Shown here: one piece after another, positions 16,792-25,622 of the stretch
Layout: each line of letters opens with the position of its first letter
How positions within the stretch are numbered: position 1 is the stretch's first letter
Assembly: GCA_913776245.1 (NCBI GenBank)
Contig: CAJYLO010000005.1
Location: 100,927 to 164,926, forward strand
DNA length: 64,000 nt
Origin: an uncultured Chryseobacterium sp.
GTDB lineage: Bacteria > Bacteroidota > Bacteroidia > Flavobacteriales > Weeksellaceae
Reading direction: 5' to 3'
The notes under the pieces: model-generated
What the model saw: the letters and a program-made list of their open reading frames with translations, nothing else
The model's database searches: none
What the model was told of the DNA's origin: nothing
Program-made: the position numbers and the translations under genes

Positions 16792-16841
16792 TTGGCTAAA
16801 GCCAATCTTTTTTGTTTTTATTTAGAATGGGCTAAAGCCCA
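16792..16841. repeat. REP-like hairpin pair, solo copy next to ftsW
   Basis: Two short palindromes, TTGGCTAAAGCCAA (16792-16805) and TGGGCTAAAGCCCA (16828-16841), lie 36 bp apart and are followed by ATCCTATT. The same pair in the same orientation and spacing stands beside the transposase at 17421-17469; the two copies are nearly identical over about 60 bp. Confidence 0.8.
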
Positions 16842-16923
16842 ATCCTATTTATATTTGCAATTCAATGTTTTTTCACATTTTCAATTGAACAAGTATTTTT
16901 ACGCACTCTTTTTTTTAATTGCG

Positions 16924-16973
16924 TCCGGCTTTAGCCGGATGTTTCTTATCATTATCGAATTGGCTTTAACCAA
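16924..16973. repeat. REP-like hairpin pair in inverted orientation
   Basis: TCCGGCTTTAGCCGGA (16924-16939) and TTGGCTTTAACCAA (16960-16973) share the GGCT/AGCC stem with the other pairs, but the loop reads TTT rather than AAA, so this pair points the other way. It lies 51 bp from the end of the transposase gene and with the 17421 pair brackets it in inverted arrangement. Confidence 0.7.
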
Positions 16974-17024
16974 AACTTATTTTTCATTTGAGTTGAAATT
17001 ATATTTTGAAATAAACTCTTCATA

Positions 17025-17414
17025 TTACTCTGAAAAACTTTTTGTCAAATGATGTTTTTCTTGATTGATAATATAATTTCTGACCTTCTCTATCATCGAT
17101 TCTGAAACAGAAACTGCAAAATATTCATCTTGCCAAGCAAATTTTTCTTCAGTTAAATTATTTTTATTAATCCAAAATGAAGATTCTCCTTTTATCAATT
17201 GTACTACTTTTTCTATTGTCTGGTTTATTGACAAAGAAATTAAACAATGACAATGGTCTGAATATCCATTTACAACATCTATAAAAATTCCTTTTTCGTT
17301 TGCATTTTGTTTTATATGTTTCCATACTTTGATTCTCAAGTCTTTGGAATTGAGAAAAGGAACTCTTTTTTTTGTACTCCAAACAATGTGTATGTAAACT
17401 TTTACAAATGGCAT
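17025..17414 (-). CDS. REP-associated tyrosine transposase (RAYT, IS200/TnpA_REP family)
   Basis: This 129-aa protein is a Y1 transposase of the IS200 fold. The N-terminal VYIHIVWSTKKR begins at about 6, the catalytic HUH-type pair is in the YSDHCHCLI segment at about 52-60 (His54 and His56), and the tyrosine is probably in one of the segments near 100-114 (YF, YI). It ends in QEKHH...FSE. It lies between ftsW and murD on the operon strand and is bracketed by GGCTAAAGCC hairpins, the expected substrate of a RAYT. There is no partner TnpB and no IS200-type end beyond the hairpins, so a domesticated RAYT fits better than a mobile IS200 copy. Confidence 0.88.
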   Translation of the reverse strand: MPFVKVYIHIVWSTKKRVPFLNSKDLRIKVWKHIKQNANEKGIFIDVVNGYSDHCHCLISLSINQTIEKVVQLIKGESSFWINKNNLTEEKFAWQDEYFAVSVSESMIEKVRNYIINQEKHHLTKSFSE

Positions 17415-17420
17415 TTTCTT

Positions 17421-17469
17421 TTGGCTAAAGCCAATTCGTTTCTTTATTTTGAGAATGGGCTAAAGCCCA
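17421..17469. repeat. REP-like hairpin pair beside the RAYT start
   Basis: TTGGCTAAAGCCAA (17421-17434) and TGGGCTAAAGCCCA (17456-17469) are 35 bp apart, begin 7 bp upstream of the transposase start and match the solo pair at 16792-16841. Confidence 0.8.
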
Positions 17470-17484
17470 ATCCTATTGATAATT

Positions 17485-18828
17485 TTAATTCTTAATTGTC
17501 AATTCTTCTAATACTTCTTTTTTAAATTGATTACCACGGTCTTCATAACCATTGAACAAATCAAAACTGGCGCAACAAGGTGATAACAAAACCACATCTC
17601 CTTTTTCTGCAATCGATTTAGAAACTTCTACTGCTTTCTGCATACTGGAAGTGTCATAAATCTCGGTTTTTTTGTCTTTGAAAAAGTCAATAATCTTATG
17701 ATTATCAACACCTAAACAGACAATCGCTTTAACTTTTTTCTTGACAAGTTCTTCGATTTCTGTATAATCGTTTCCCTTGTCTTTTCCGCCAACAATCCAA
17801 ACCACCGGCTGCTTCATACTTTCCAAAGCGAAATAAGTGGCATTGACGTTGGTTGCCTTGCTATCATTGATGAACTTCACACCTCTGATTTCAGCGACAG
17901 GTTCCAATCTATGCTCCACCGCCTGGAATGTCATTAAGGAATGCCTGATGCTTTCATTGCTGATTTCCAATAACTTTCCGGCAATACTCGCCGCTAAGCT
18001 GTTTGCTACATTATGTTTTCCGACCAATGATAATTCATCGATATTCATCGTGAATCCTTCATTGATATTGACCACAAAATTTTCATCAATCGAGAAAGCA
18101 CCTTTTTCCAGTTTTTCATTCAAAGAAAAAGGAACTTTGGTCACTTTCAAATCCAGTTTTTCCAGAATCGATTTGCTCATTTCATCATCCTTATTGTAGA
18201 TGAAAAAATTGTTAGCGTCCTGATTTTCAGCAATTCTGAACTTAGCCAACGCATACTCTTCATAATTGTAATTGTACTGGTCCAAATGATCCTTAGACAA
18301 ATTCAACAACAATGAAATGTATGGTCTGAAATTCTGAATATCATCCAACTGAAAGCTGCTCACTTCCAAGACATAATAATCAAAATTCTCTTCCGCCACC
18401 TGTTTCGCAAAGCTTTTCCCGATGTTTCCACCCAATCCGACATTGAATCCATCTTCTTTCAGGATGTAATAAATCAAAGACGTTGTTGTCGTTTTTCCGT
18501 TACTTCCTGTAATGGCAATAATTTTTGCATTGGTAAATTCCGACGCAAATTCAATCTCAGAAGATAACCGGATCCCTTTCTCCTGAATCTTCTGAACCAT
18601 TTCAGCTTTCTTCGGAATCCCAGGGCTTTTGATCACCCAATCGGCATTCAGAATTTTTTCATCGGTGTGTGTTCCGTCTTCATAGTCGATCCCAAGTTCA
18701 TCCAATTCTTTTTTGTAATTCTCACGAATCGATCCCATATCCGATAGAAAGACTTCAAAGCCTTTGGCTTTTGCCAAGTACGCAGCACCAACACCGCTTT
18801 CTCCACCTCCAAGTATTACTACTCTCAT
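17485..18828 (-). CDS. murD: UDP-N-acetylmuramoyl-L-alanine--D-glutamate ligase
   Basis: This adds D-Glu to UDP-MurNAc-L-Ala. Length is 447 aa. The N-terminal Rossmann-like loop GGGESGVGAA is at about 7-16, the ATP loop GSNGKTTT at 108-115 and the central NLSKDHLDQY segment, typical of Mur ligases, near 196-205. The C-terminal SPCCASFDLF segment near 421-430 is characteristic of MurD. mraY is 16 bp upstream; the RAYT unit follows. Confidence 0.97.
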   Translation of the reverse strand: MRVVILGGGESGVGAAYLAKAKGFEVFLSDMGSIRENYKKELDELGIDYEDGTHTDEKILNADWVIKSPGIPKKAEMVQKIQEKGIRLSSEIEFASEFTNAKIIAITGSNGKTTTTSLIYYILKEDGFNVGLGGNIGKSFAKQVAEENFDYYVLEVSSFQLDDIQNFRPYISLLLNLSKDHLDQYNYNYEEYALAKFRIAENQDANNFFIYNKDDEMSKSILEKLDLKVTKVPFSLNEKLEKGAFSIDENFVVNINEGFTMNIDELSLVGKHNVANSLAASIAGKLLEISNESIRHSLMTFQAVEHRLEPVAEIRGVKFINDSKATNVNATYFALESMKQPVVWIVGGKDKGNDYTEIEELVKKKVKAIVCLGVDNHKIIDFFKDKKTEIYDTSSMQKAVEVSKSIAEKGDVVLLSPCCASFDLFNGYEDRGNQFKKEVLEELTIKN

Positions 18829-18844
18829 TTATGATTATTAGTTT

Positions 18845-20086
18845 TTATCTGGTTTTTAAAGTAATTAAACAAATAATTGCCAGCATTACACCGATGATTA
18901 TCATCCGGTTCACGATTTTGCTCTCATGAAATCCTTCTTTCTGATAATGGTGATGCAATGGAGACATCTTGAATAATCTATTGTTCTGAGCATATTCCAG
19001 CCCGTATTTTTTCTTTCTGTATTTGAAAACCATCACCTGCAAAATCACCGACAGGTTTTCAATAAGGAACACACCGCAAAGCACAGGAATCAATAATTCT
19101 TTTCTAAGGATAATGGCCAAAACGGCGATCACGCCACCTAACATCAGACTTCCCGTGTCACCCATAAAAATCTGCGCAGGATATGTATTGTACCAGAAAA
19201 ATCCGATAACGGCTCCCACTAAGGCGAGCGCAAAAATCGTAGTTTCACCCATATGCGGGAGGAACATAATGTTCAGATAATCCGCAAAAATGATGTTTCC
19301 GGAAACATAAGCGAAAAATGCCAATGTCAGTAAAATCACTGCGCTGGTTCCTGCGGCTAATCCGTCGATTCCGTCTGTGATATTGGCGCCATTGGAAACT
19401 GCGGTTACTATGAAAATCACAATCGGGATGAACACGATCCAAGCCCACTCATGTGCTTCGGCATCATCCATCCAGAATAAGATACCGCTATAATCGAACT
19501 CATTATTTTTGGTGAAAGGAACTGTGGAAACCGGAATTCTCTCATCTTCCATAAAATTCTTCTCAACGTTATTTCTGTTAATGACTGTCGCATCAGCATA
19601 TTTTCTCTTAACCTCAATATCGGGATGGAAATACATTGTAACACCGACAATTAAGCCCAAGCCAACCTGCCCGATGACTTTGAATTTTCCGCTTAAGCCG
19701 TCCTTATTTTTCTTAACTTTTTTCAGATAATCATCCAGAAAACCAATCGCGCCCATCCACAATACCGAAATGATTAATAGAACAATATAAACATTAGTTA
19801 TTCTCGTAAACAACAAAACCGGAATAATGGTCGCCAAAATGATAATTAAACCACCCATCGTCGGTGTTCCTTCTTTCTGCTTTTGTCCTTCCAGACCAAG
19901 GTCGCGAACCAATTCCCCCATCTGTTTCCTTCTCAGGAAATTGATGATTCTTTTTCCGTAAGCCAACGCAATAATCAGCGAAAACAAAACTGCCATCGCC
20001 GCGCGGAACGAAATGTATTTGAACAAGTTCATTCCCGGAACGTGGATTCCGTGAGCGGTTAAATATTCGTAGAGGTAGTATAGCAT
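18845..20086 (-). CDS. mraY: Phospho-N-acetylmuramoyl-pentapeptide transferase
   Basis: This polytopic enzyme moves phospho-MurNAc-pentapeptide onto undecaprenyl phosphate to make lipid I. Motifs: EGTPTMGG near 73-80, DDYLKK near 118-123, [12 protein letters not shown] near 235-246, and [17 protein letters not shown] close to the C-terminus. At 413 aa it is about 50 longer than the E. coli enzyme; the extra part lies at about 155-215 between membrane helices and is polar and acidic, a feature also known from other Bacteroidota. Confidence 0.96.
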   Translation of the reverse strand: MLYYLYEYLTAHGIHVPGMNLFKYISFRAAMAVLFSLIIALAYGKRIINFLRRKQMGELVRDLGLEGQKQKEGTPTMGGLIIILATIIPVLLFTRITNVYIVLLIISVLWMGAIGFLDDYLKKVKKNKDGLSGKFKVIGQVGLGLIVGVTMYFHPDIEVKRKYADATVINRNNVEKNFMEDERIPVSTVPFTKNNEFDYSGILFWMDDAEAHEWAWIVFIPIVIFIVTAVSNGANITDGIDGLAAGTSAVILLTLAFFAYVSGNIIFADYLNIMFLPHMGETTIFALALVGAVIGFFWYNTYPAQIFMGDTGSLMLGGVIAVLAIILRKELLIPVLCGVFLIENLSVILQVMVFKYRKKKYGLEYAQNNRLFKMSPLHHHYQKEGFHESKIVNRMIIIGVMLAIICLITLKTR

Positions 20087-20134
20087 TCGTTGTCAGTTTA
20101 TAGTTGTCAGTTGATGGTTCATTTCTAAATTTTG

Positions 20135-20204
20135 TTTGTCATTCCGTAGAAATCTAAATCTTTATTTTCTAATCTTTTTATCGAGATTCCTACGGAATGA
20201 CAAA
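20135..20204. repeat. Long hairpin repeat in the murE-mraY spacer
   Basis: The arm at 20135-20155 (core GTCATTCCGTAG) is inverted at 20184-20204 (core CTACGGAATGAC) with one mismatch in 21 bp and a 28-base AT-rich loop. It lies inside the otherwise empty 157-bp spacer. A GTCATTCCGTAGGAATCT word is, from memory, a dispersed repeat in many Bacteroidota. Confidence 0.7.
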
Positions 20205-20243
20205 GTGTGCGTATTTTCATTGTCAAATTATCTCATTTTCAAA

Positions 20244-21704
20244 TTACTTCCCCATCAGATTCAAAAGTTCCCTAATCGTTTCTTTATCATCAAAATGATG
20301 TTTCACACCATTAATTTCCTGATATGTTTCGTGGCCTTTTCCGGCTACCAGCACGATATCTTTTGGTTCCGCAAATTTGATGGCCATTTTTATCGCTTCT
20401 CTTCTGTCAGGAATCGAAGTGTATTTGCTGAAATTCTGGGGTTGAACGCCAGCTTCTATTTCTTTGATAATCTGCGTTGGTTCTTCAGTCCTTGGATTGT
20501 CAGACGTGATAATCGCCAAAGTTGATTTCTTGGTAGCGATGTCGCCCATTTCCGGGCGTTTGGTTTTATCCCTGTCGCCGCCACAACCGAAAACACAAAT
20601 CAGTCTTTCGTTTTTGGTTCTGATTTCGTTGATGCTGTCCAACACATTTTCCAACGCATCCGGCGTGTGAGAATAATCGACCACGAAGAAAATGCCGCTG
20701 TCGGATTTTATTGTTTCGAATCTTCCGTTAACCCTTTGAAGTTTTGAAATTGCCTGAAGAACTTCTGTTTCGTCCATTCCTAATTCCAGAGCAATTCCGT
20801 AGGCTAATAACAAATTATAAGCATTGAATTTTCCCGTCAATGTTGTCCAGAATTCTTTATTATTGAAATTCAACAACATCCCGTTGAAATCAACTTCCAA
20901 GACTTTTCCGTGAAAATCGGCCATTGTTTTCAGAGCAAAAGTTTTTTTGGTCGCTTTTGTATTTTGAAGCATTACCAAACCGTTTTTGTCATCGGCATTT
21001 GTAATTGCAACCGCAGAATCTTCCAATTCATCAAAGAATCTCTTCTTGGCGTAGATATAATTCTGGAAAGTCTTGTGATAATCCAAATGATCGTGCGTGA
21101 TGTTCGTAAAACCTGCTATTTTGAAATGCAATCCTTCGATTCTGTCCTGAGAAATGCCATGAGAACTGACTTCCATAAAAGCATATTCACATCCGATTTC
21201 AATCGCTTTCGCCAACATTTGATTTAATCGAATCACATCCGGTGTCGTGTGTGTTGAAGGAATAATCTCATCTCCGATTCTATACTCAACCGTAGAAATT
21301 AAAGCAGACTGATAACCCAGATTTTTGAAAATATCAAATAATAAAGTCGTTACCGATGTTTTCCCATTGGTTCCGGTAACACCAATTAATTTTAATTTCT
21401 CAGATGGATTTCCATAAAAATTAGACGCCAAACGCCCTAAAGTTTTGGAGGAATTCTCAACTTTCAAATAAGTTACTTCATCATCAATTTCGGAGGGTAA
21501 TTCTTCACAAACAATCGTTTTCGCACCTTTTTCAATGCTTTGACTGATGTAAGAATGCCCGTCTGAAACAGTTCCTTTCAATGCTACATACAAAGAATTT
21601 TCAACCACTTTCCGGCTGTCGAAAACCAATTCCGAAACTTCTCTTTCAAGAGTTCCGATGGGTTCCAAAATCTGGATTCTTTGTAATAATTTTTCTAAAT
21701 TCAT
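20244..21704 (-). CDS. murE: UDP-MurNAc-L-Ala-D-Glu--meso-diaminopimelate ligase
   Basis: This adds the third residue of the peptide stem. Length is 486 aa. The ATP loop GTNGKTSVTT is at 111-120, NITHDHLDYHKT near 201-212 and DNPRTEEP near 400. The DNPR motif marks meso-DAP specificity, so the organism should have DAP-type peptidoglycan. The gene is 39 bp downstream of ftsI and 157 bp upstream of mraY. Confidence 0.97.
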   Translation of the reverse strand: MNLEKLLQRIQILEPIGTLEREVSELVFDSRKVVENSLYVALKGTVSDGHSYISQSIEKGAKTIVCEELPSEIDDEVTYLKVENSSKTLGRLASNFYGNPSEKLKLIGVTGTNGKTSVTTLLFDIFKNLGYQSALISTVEYRIGDEIIPSTHTTPDVIRLNQMLAKAIEIGCEYAFMEVSSHGISQDRIEGLHFKIAGFTNITHDHLDYHKTFQNYIYAKKRFFDELEDSAVAITNADDKNGLVMLQNTKATKKTFALKTMADFHGKVLEVDFNGMLLNFNNKEFWTTLTGKFNAYNLLLAYGIALELGMDETEVLQAISKLQRVNGRFETIKSDSGIFFVVDYSHTPDALENVLDSINEIRTKNERLICVFGCGGDRDKTKRPEMGDIATKKSTLAIITSDNPRTEEPTQIIKEIEAGVQPQNFSKYTSIPDRREAIKMAIKFAEPKDIVLVAGKGHETYQEINGVKHHFDDKETIRELLNLMGK

Positions 21705-21743
21705 ATTCTGTTTTAGCTTCTGGCAGATTGCTTAAAGCTTATT

Positions 21744-23753
21744 TTAATTCTGAAGATTCAGATATATTTTTTGATTTTTCCCAATTGCAGCACCTTCAGC
21801 AGGAAATTGCCCGGTGATTTTTCCAACACCTTTATAATCTACTCTGTAGCCCAAGTTTTCAAGTTGAGGAATTACATTTTTTCCAATCATTCCAACTAAA
21901 TTCGGCATCGAATCTCTTCTTACGCTGACTTTAACGTTAGGTGCAGTCATTTTATTCAGGTCCACTTTACGCTCAACCAAAAGTTCTTTTTCCACATTCA
22001 AAGGTGTCTTCAGGAAAGTTTTTCCCGCTATTTCCTTGAAAACCGGAGCGGAAACCGTTCCTCCGTAAAATCCTTTTGACACATCCGGCTGATTAACAAC
22101 TACAATACACGTATATTTCGGATTGTCTGCAGGATAAAAACCCGCAAATGACGCCTGATATTTCATCGGACCAGCTTTCCAGTATTCGAATCTTGCGGTT
22201 CCTGTTTTCCCGGCAATTTTAAGATTCGGCGTATAAATACTTTTGGCAGTTCCTTTTTCCACAGCTTTTGTCAATGCGTGCGTCATCATCTCAATCGCTT
22301 TATCGGAAGCCATTTTCTTCACCATTACTTCAGGCCTTGCTTCGTATAAAATTTTACCGTCTTTTGTAATTTTATCGATAAAAAGAGGCTTTACCATTTT
22401 TCCTTTGTTGGCGATACCATTATAAAAAGTAACCAGCTGCAACAGCGGAAATCTTGACGAATAACCGTAAGCTAAAGATGCCAATGTCGCTTTGTTCCAG
22501 CGTTTGCTTTCAGGTGTCTGAATAGACGGCTTTGCGATTCCCGGCAATTCAATTTGCATTTTATCAAACATTTTCCAACGTTTCAGGTGATCTATAAAAA
22601 CCTGAGGCTTGTCTGCATAATGGGTTGTTATCAGTTTTGCTGCACCCACATTGCTGGATTTCGCTAAAACATCGCTCACATCATAAGTTCCGCCGCCGTG
22701 ACCATCGGTAATTCTCTGTCCAGCGTAGTTCCAGACACCGTTACCGATGTTGACCTTGGTGTTTTCATCGATGAAGCCATCATCCATTGCTGCCAGAAGT
22801 GAAACCGTCTTGAATGTCGAACCTGGTTCCTGAGCATCTTTTACGGTATAATTGTAAGCATCAACATAAATTCCCGGTTCTGTTCTTCTCAGATTTACCA
22901 TAGCGCGGATCTTTCCCGTTTCGGTTTCCATTACGACCACCGAACCGTGATCTGCATCAAATTTGATTAACTGGTTTTCCAGTGCCGAATGGGCAATATC
23001 CTGAATCCTCAAATCCAATGTGGTATAAACATCCTGACCGTCCACAGGCTCCTGAACTTTCCAGTAATCAATTGGTTTCCACTGAGATGAATTGATTCTT
23101 TGCTCAAGTCTTTTCCCATCAATTCCGGTTAAAAATTTACTGAATGCACCTTCTAATCCGGATTTGGATTCGCCATTATCTGCCCCGATTGTTCCCGCAC
23201 CGATCTGGGTTGTTGCCAATTCTCTGCGGAAATTCCTCTCTACAATAAAGCCACCTTTATTTTTTCCTTTTTTGAAAATCGGGAAATTCCTGATTCTGTC
23301 GTATTGGTCAAAATCTAAACCTTTTGTCAGCAAATAATATTGGTTATTCTTCTGATTCTGAGCATCTAATTTCGCTCTGAAGTAGCTACGCGGTTTATCA
23401 AACATCTTGCTGAGAGAATCCGTGAGCGCACCAATATTATTGGAATAGATTGTATCTCTCATTGATTTGAAATCCAGATAAATATCATAACGCATCACGG
23501 TTGTAGCTAATATAGATCCGTCGGAAGCAAAAAGATTGCCTCGTGCCGCTTTCAAAGTTGCTTCGCGGTAATTTTTACTGATATAATTGTCCTCAAACTC
23601 CTGAACATTGGTGTTCTGAAGAATCAGAATCCTGGTTAAAAAAATAACAAACAGAATGAAAGCTCCCAACACAAAAAGGTAGCCCCACTTCAACGCATTG
23701 GAACGCTTTTTTTCGTAATTGTTATTGGGCTGCTTTATCATCTGTACTGTCAA
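21744..23753 (-). CDS. ftsI: Penicillin-binding protein FtsI (PBP3/SpoVD type) with PASTA domain
   Basis: This is the septal transpeptidase. One membrane helix lies at about 25-45, the pedestal domain follows, and the transpeptidase domain carries STFK near 313, SSN near 363 and KTGT near 517. Residues about 605-669 form a PASTA domain (MPNLVGM...AEGAAIGKNQ), as in SpoVD and other Bacteroidota FtsI proteins. At 669 aa it is complete. The start overlaps the end of ftsL by 32 bp, so the two are translationally coupled. Confidence 0.96.
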   Translation of the reverse strand: MTVQMIKQPNNNYEKKRSNALKWGYLFVLGAFILFVIFLTRILILQNTNVQEFEDNYISKNYREATLKAARGNLFASDGSILATTVMRYDIYLDFKSMRDTIYSNNIGALTDSLSKMFDKPRSYFRAKLDAQNQKNNQYYLLTKGLDFDQYDRIRNFPIFKKGKNKGGFIVERNFRRELATTQIGAGTIGADNGESKSGLEGAFSKFLTGIDGKRLEQRINSSQWKPIDYWKVQEPVDGQDVYTTLDLRIQDIAHSALENQLIKFDADHGSVVVMETETGKIRAMVNLRRTEPGIYVDAYNYTVKDAQEPGSTFKTVSLLAAMDDGFIDENTKVNIGNGVWNYAGQRITDGHGGGTYDVSDVLAKSSNVGAAKLITTHYADKPQVFIDHLKRWKMFDKMQIELPGIAKPSIQTPESKRWNKATLASLAYGYSSRFPLLQLVTFYNGIANKGKMVKPLFIDKITKDGKILYEARPEVMVKKMASDKAIEMMTHALTKAVEKGTAKSIYTPNLKIAGKTGTARFEYWKAGPMKYQASFAGFYPADNPKYTCIVVVNQPDVSKGFYGGTVSAPVFKEIAGKTFLKTPLNVEKELLVERKVDLNKMTAPNVKVSVRRDSMPNLVGMIGKNVIPQLENLGYRVDYKGVGKITGQFPAEGAAIGKNQKIYLNLQN

Positions 23754-24093
23754 CTTTTATCAATAATTTCATCGGGTGGCTTTCCAAACTCACCAAAGAA
23801 TCCTGAACCATTTCTTTTCCCAGTTCGGATTCCATTCTTATTTTTATCAGTCTGCTTTGCGCGTAGGCATTTCGCGACTTGTACTCTTCCGTTTCTTCTT
23901 TCAGCTTATTAACGTGCTCTATTTTTTTATTAACCAAATGGTTACTGTAAATCATCACCATCAGCAAACCAAAAATGAACAGAAAATATTTGTAATGGGC
24001 TTTTACCTCATCACGGTTAAGGAAATTCCCTTTTATGATGTCCATAAAAGTGAGTTTCTTTTTCTGCTTGTTATAAGTTGTCTGCTTTGCCAC
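23722..24093 (-). CDS. ftsL: FtsL-like cell division protein
   Basis: This 123-aa bitopic protein has a basic cytoplasmic N-terminus, one membrane helix at about 36-53 and a periplasmic coiled coil (about 55-95, rich in Lys and Glu). FtsL is too divergent for motif calls; position between rsmH and ftsI plus this topology is the evidence. The 32-bp overlap with ftsI supports joint synthesis. Confidence 0.85.
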   Translation of the reverse strand: MAKQTTYNKQKKKLTFMDIIKGNFLNRDEVKAHYKYFLFIFGLLMVMIYSNHLVNKKIEHVNKLKEETEEYKSRNAYAQSRLIKIRMESELGKEMVQDSLVSLESHPMKLLIKVDSTDDKAAQ

Positions 24094-24104
24094 GTTTTTT
24101 ATAA

Positions 24105-24165
24105 TTGATAAGTGATGAATGATAATTGATAATCATTTATCGCCTGTCATCTATCATTTATAATT
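24105..24165. repeat. AT-rich repeat of the ATAATTGATAA family in the ftsL-rsmH spacer
   Basis: The spacer holds ATAATTGATAAGTGATGAAT, a second GATAATTGATAA, and inverted words ATCATTTATAA. It matches the element between murG and ftsW and probably belongs to one dispersed family. Confidence 0.55.
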
Positions 24166-25051
24166 TGATTCCAATTCTCATTTTTGCGCTTCGCGCTCTT
24201 GAGTTTTCTTCAATTTCTTTATCATCCGGAATGATCGCTTTGGTCTGCAATAACTCGAACGCTTTAGCATAATTTCCGTAGATATCACGCTGAGGTTCAC
24301 CTTCGAACATCCCGTTTTTCAGGAAACGTTTTACCAATCTGTCTTCCAGAGAATGGTAAGAAATCACCACCAATCTTCCATCAACTTTCAAAATTTTGTA
24401 AGACTGAACCAGCATTTCTTTCAAAACTTCCAATTCCTGATTGACTTCAATCCTGATGGCCTGAAAAACCTGAGCAAAAAATTTGTTCTGCTTGAATGCC
24501 GGAATATAACTGAACAGATTTTTCAGATCTTCAGTCGTTTCAATTTTTTTAGATTTTCTGTGATGAACGATTTCCCGCGCCAATTTTCTGGCTTCTCTCA
24601 GCTCTCCGTAATGGTAAAAAATGTCTGCCAAATCTTCTTCTTCATAATCGTTGATGATTTTCTTCGCATCCAAGCCTTGCATCACATTCATTCTCATATC
24701 AAGCGGCGCATTGCTTCTTGTAGAAAACCCTCTTTCCGCTTCATCAAACTGATGAGAAGAAACGCCCAGGTCTGCCAAAATTCCATCAACCTGAGTAATT
24801 CCATAAGCCAGCATCGAATTTTCCAAAAACCTGAAATTCTGATTCACCAGAGTAAATCTCGGGTCGTCTATTGCATTTTTCAGCGCATCCAAATCCTGAT
24901 CGAAAGAGAATAATTTTCCTTTATCAGAAAGCCTGCTGAGAATCTCTCTGGAGTGCCCGCCTCCACCAAAAGTGCAGTCCACATAAATCCCGTCCGGATT
25001 GGTCACCAGAGCGTCTACACTTTGTTTTAACAAGACAGGATTGTGATACAT
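24158..25051 (-). CDS. rsmH: 16S rRNA (cytosine1402-N4)-methyltransferase
   Basis: RsmH (MraW) methylates C1402 of 16S rRNA. Length is 297 aa. Signature parts are YHNPVLL at 2-8, VDCTFGGGGHS near 24-34, ILADLGVSSHQFD near 96-108 and VISYHSLEDRLVK near 225-237. It is the second gene of the cluster, 74 bp after mraZ. Confidence 0.97.
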   Translation of the reverse strand: MYHNPVLLKQSVDALVTNPDGIYVDCTFGGGGHSREILSRLSDKGKLFSFDQDLDALKNAIDDPRFTLVNQNFRFLENSMLAYGITQVDGILADLGVSSHQFDEAERGFSTRSNAPLDMRMNVMQGLDAKKIINDYEEEDLADIFYHYGELREARKLAREIVHHRKSKKIETTEDLKNLFSYIPAFKQNKFFAQVFQAIRIEVNQELEVLKEMLVQSYKILKVDGRLVVISYHSLEDRLVKRFLKNGMFEGEPQRDIYGNYAKAFELLQTKAIIPDDKEIEENSRARSAKMRIGIKL

Positions 25052-25055
25052 TGAT

Positions 25056-25100
25056 TTTATAATTGATGAATGATGATTGATAAATGATTTAATAATTCGG
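25056..25100. repeat. AT-rich repeat of the ATAATTGATAA family in the rsmH-mraZ spacer
   Basis: ATAATTGATGAATGATGATT and GATAAATGAT words fill most of this spacer and resemble those at 15495 and 24105. No strong stem forms within this copy alone. Confidence 0.45.
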
Positions 25101-25125
25101 TTTAAAAACCTATTAATTACTCTTC

Positions 25126-25599
25126 TTAATTATTATTTGATTCTTCGGAATCAAGATTTCCCATTACATCTTCTGCAAGATTGGCGAAATCTAATTCGCT
25201 GACAGAAATGACCTGTTCATAAGCTTCCTTGTCCCAAATCTCGAACAATTCGCCCGCGCTTGTAATGACAATTTCTTTGGTCAGACTGGCATATTGCGTC
25301 AGATCTTTGCTGATTTGCAGACGACCGACGTTATCCAGCTCAGCAGTTTTGACGCCTGCCGTAAACATTCTGATGAAATCTGCATTTTTTTTCACAAACC
25401 GGTTCAGACCGTTTATTTTTGCCATCAGTTTTTCCCAGGGCTTCATTGGATAAACTTCAAGACACTTTTGAAAAACCGAACGCTTGATTACAAATGGCTC
25501 ATCTGCAAAATGTTCCATCTGCTTCGTAAGCGAAGCAGGCAGTTTGATGCGCCCTTTGTCATCTAATTTACACTCGTATGTACCAATGAAGTTTTTCAT
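25126..25599 (-). CDS. mraZ: Transcriptional regulator MraZ
   Basis: I place the start at 25599 (MKNFIGTYECKLDDKGRIKL) since an upstream ATG at 25629 would add ten unconserved residues and would lie before the -7 box. MraZ is a DNA-binding protein with two AbrB/SpoVT-like repeats, seen as LDDKGRIKLPASL near 12-24 and LDNVGRLQISKDL near 84-96. Known homologues form rings and repress the dcw promoter through TGGGN repeats. Here an array of 10-bp repeats lies directly upstream. 157 aa. Confidence 0.95.
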   Translation of the reverse strand: MKNFIGTYECKLDDKGRIKLPASLTKQMEHFADEPFVIKRSVFQKCLEVYPMKPWEKLMAKINGLNRFVKKNADFIRMFTAGVKTAELDNVGRLQISKDLTQYASLTKEIVITSAGELFEIWDKEAYEQVISVSELDFANLAEDVMGNLDSEESNNN

Positions 25600-25605
25600 T
25601 TGAAG

Positions 25606-25613
25606 CAAATTTA
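25606..25613 (-). promoter_or_regulatory. -7 box of the dcw promoter
   Basis: TAAATTTG on the minus strand, 6 bp before the mraZ start, giving a very short leader. The repeat array of the MraZ operator lies just upstream of it. Confidence 0.6.
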
Positions 25614-25622
25614 TATAAATTT

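Noticed and set aside
17025..17414. Active IS200 or IS605 element
   Set aside because: No tnpB and no IS200-type left and right ends except REP-like hairpins; a RAYT explains the structure better.
23722..23753. Frameshift between ftsL and ftsI
   Set aside because: The overlap is a normal coupling arrangement; both proteins are complete with expected topologies.
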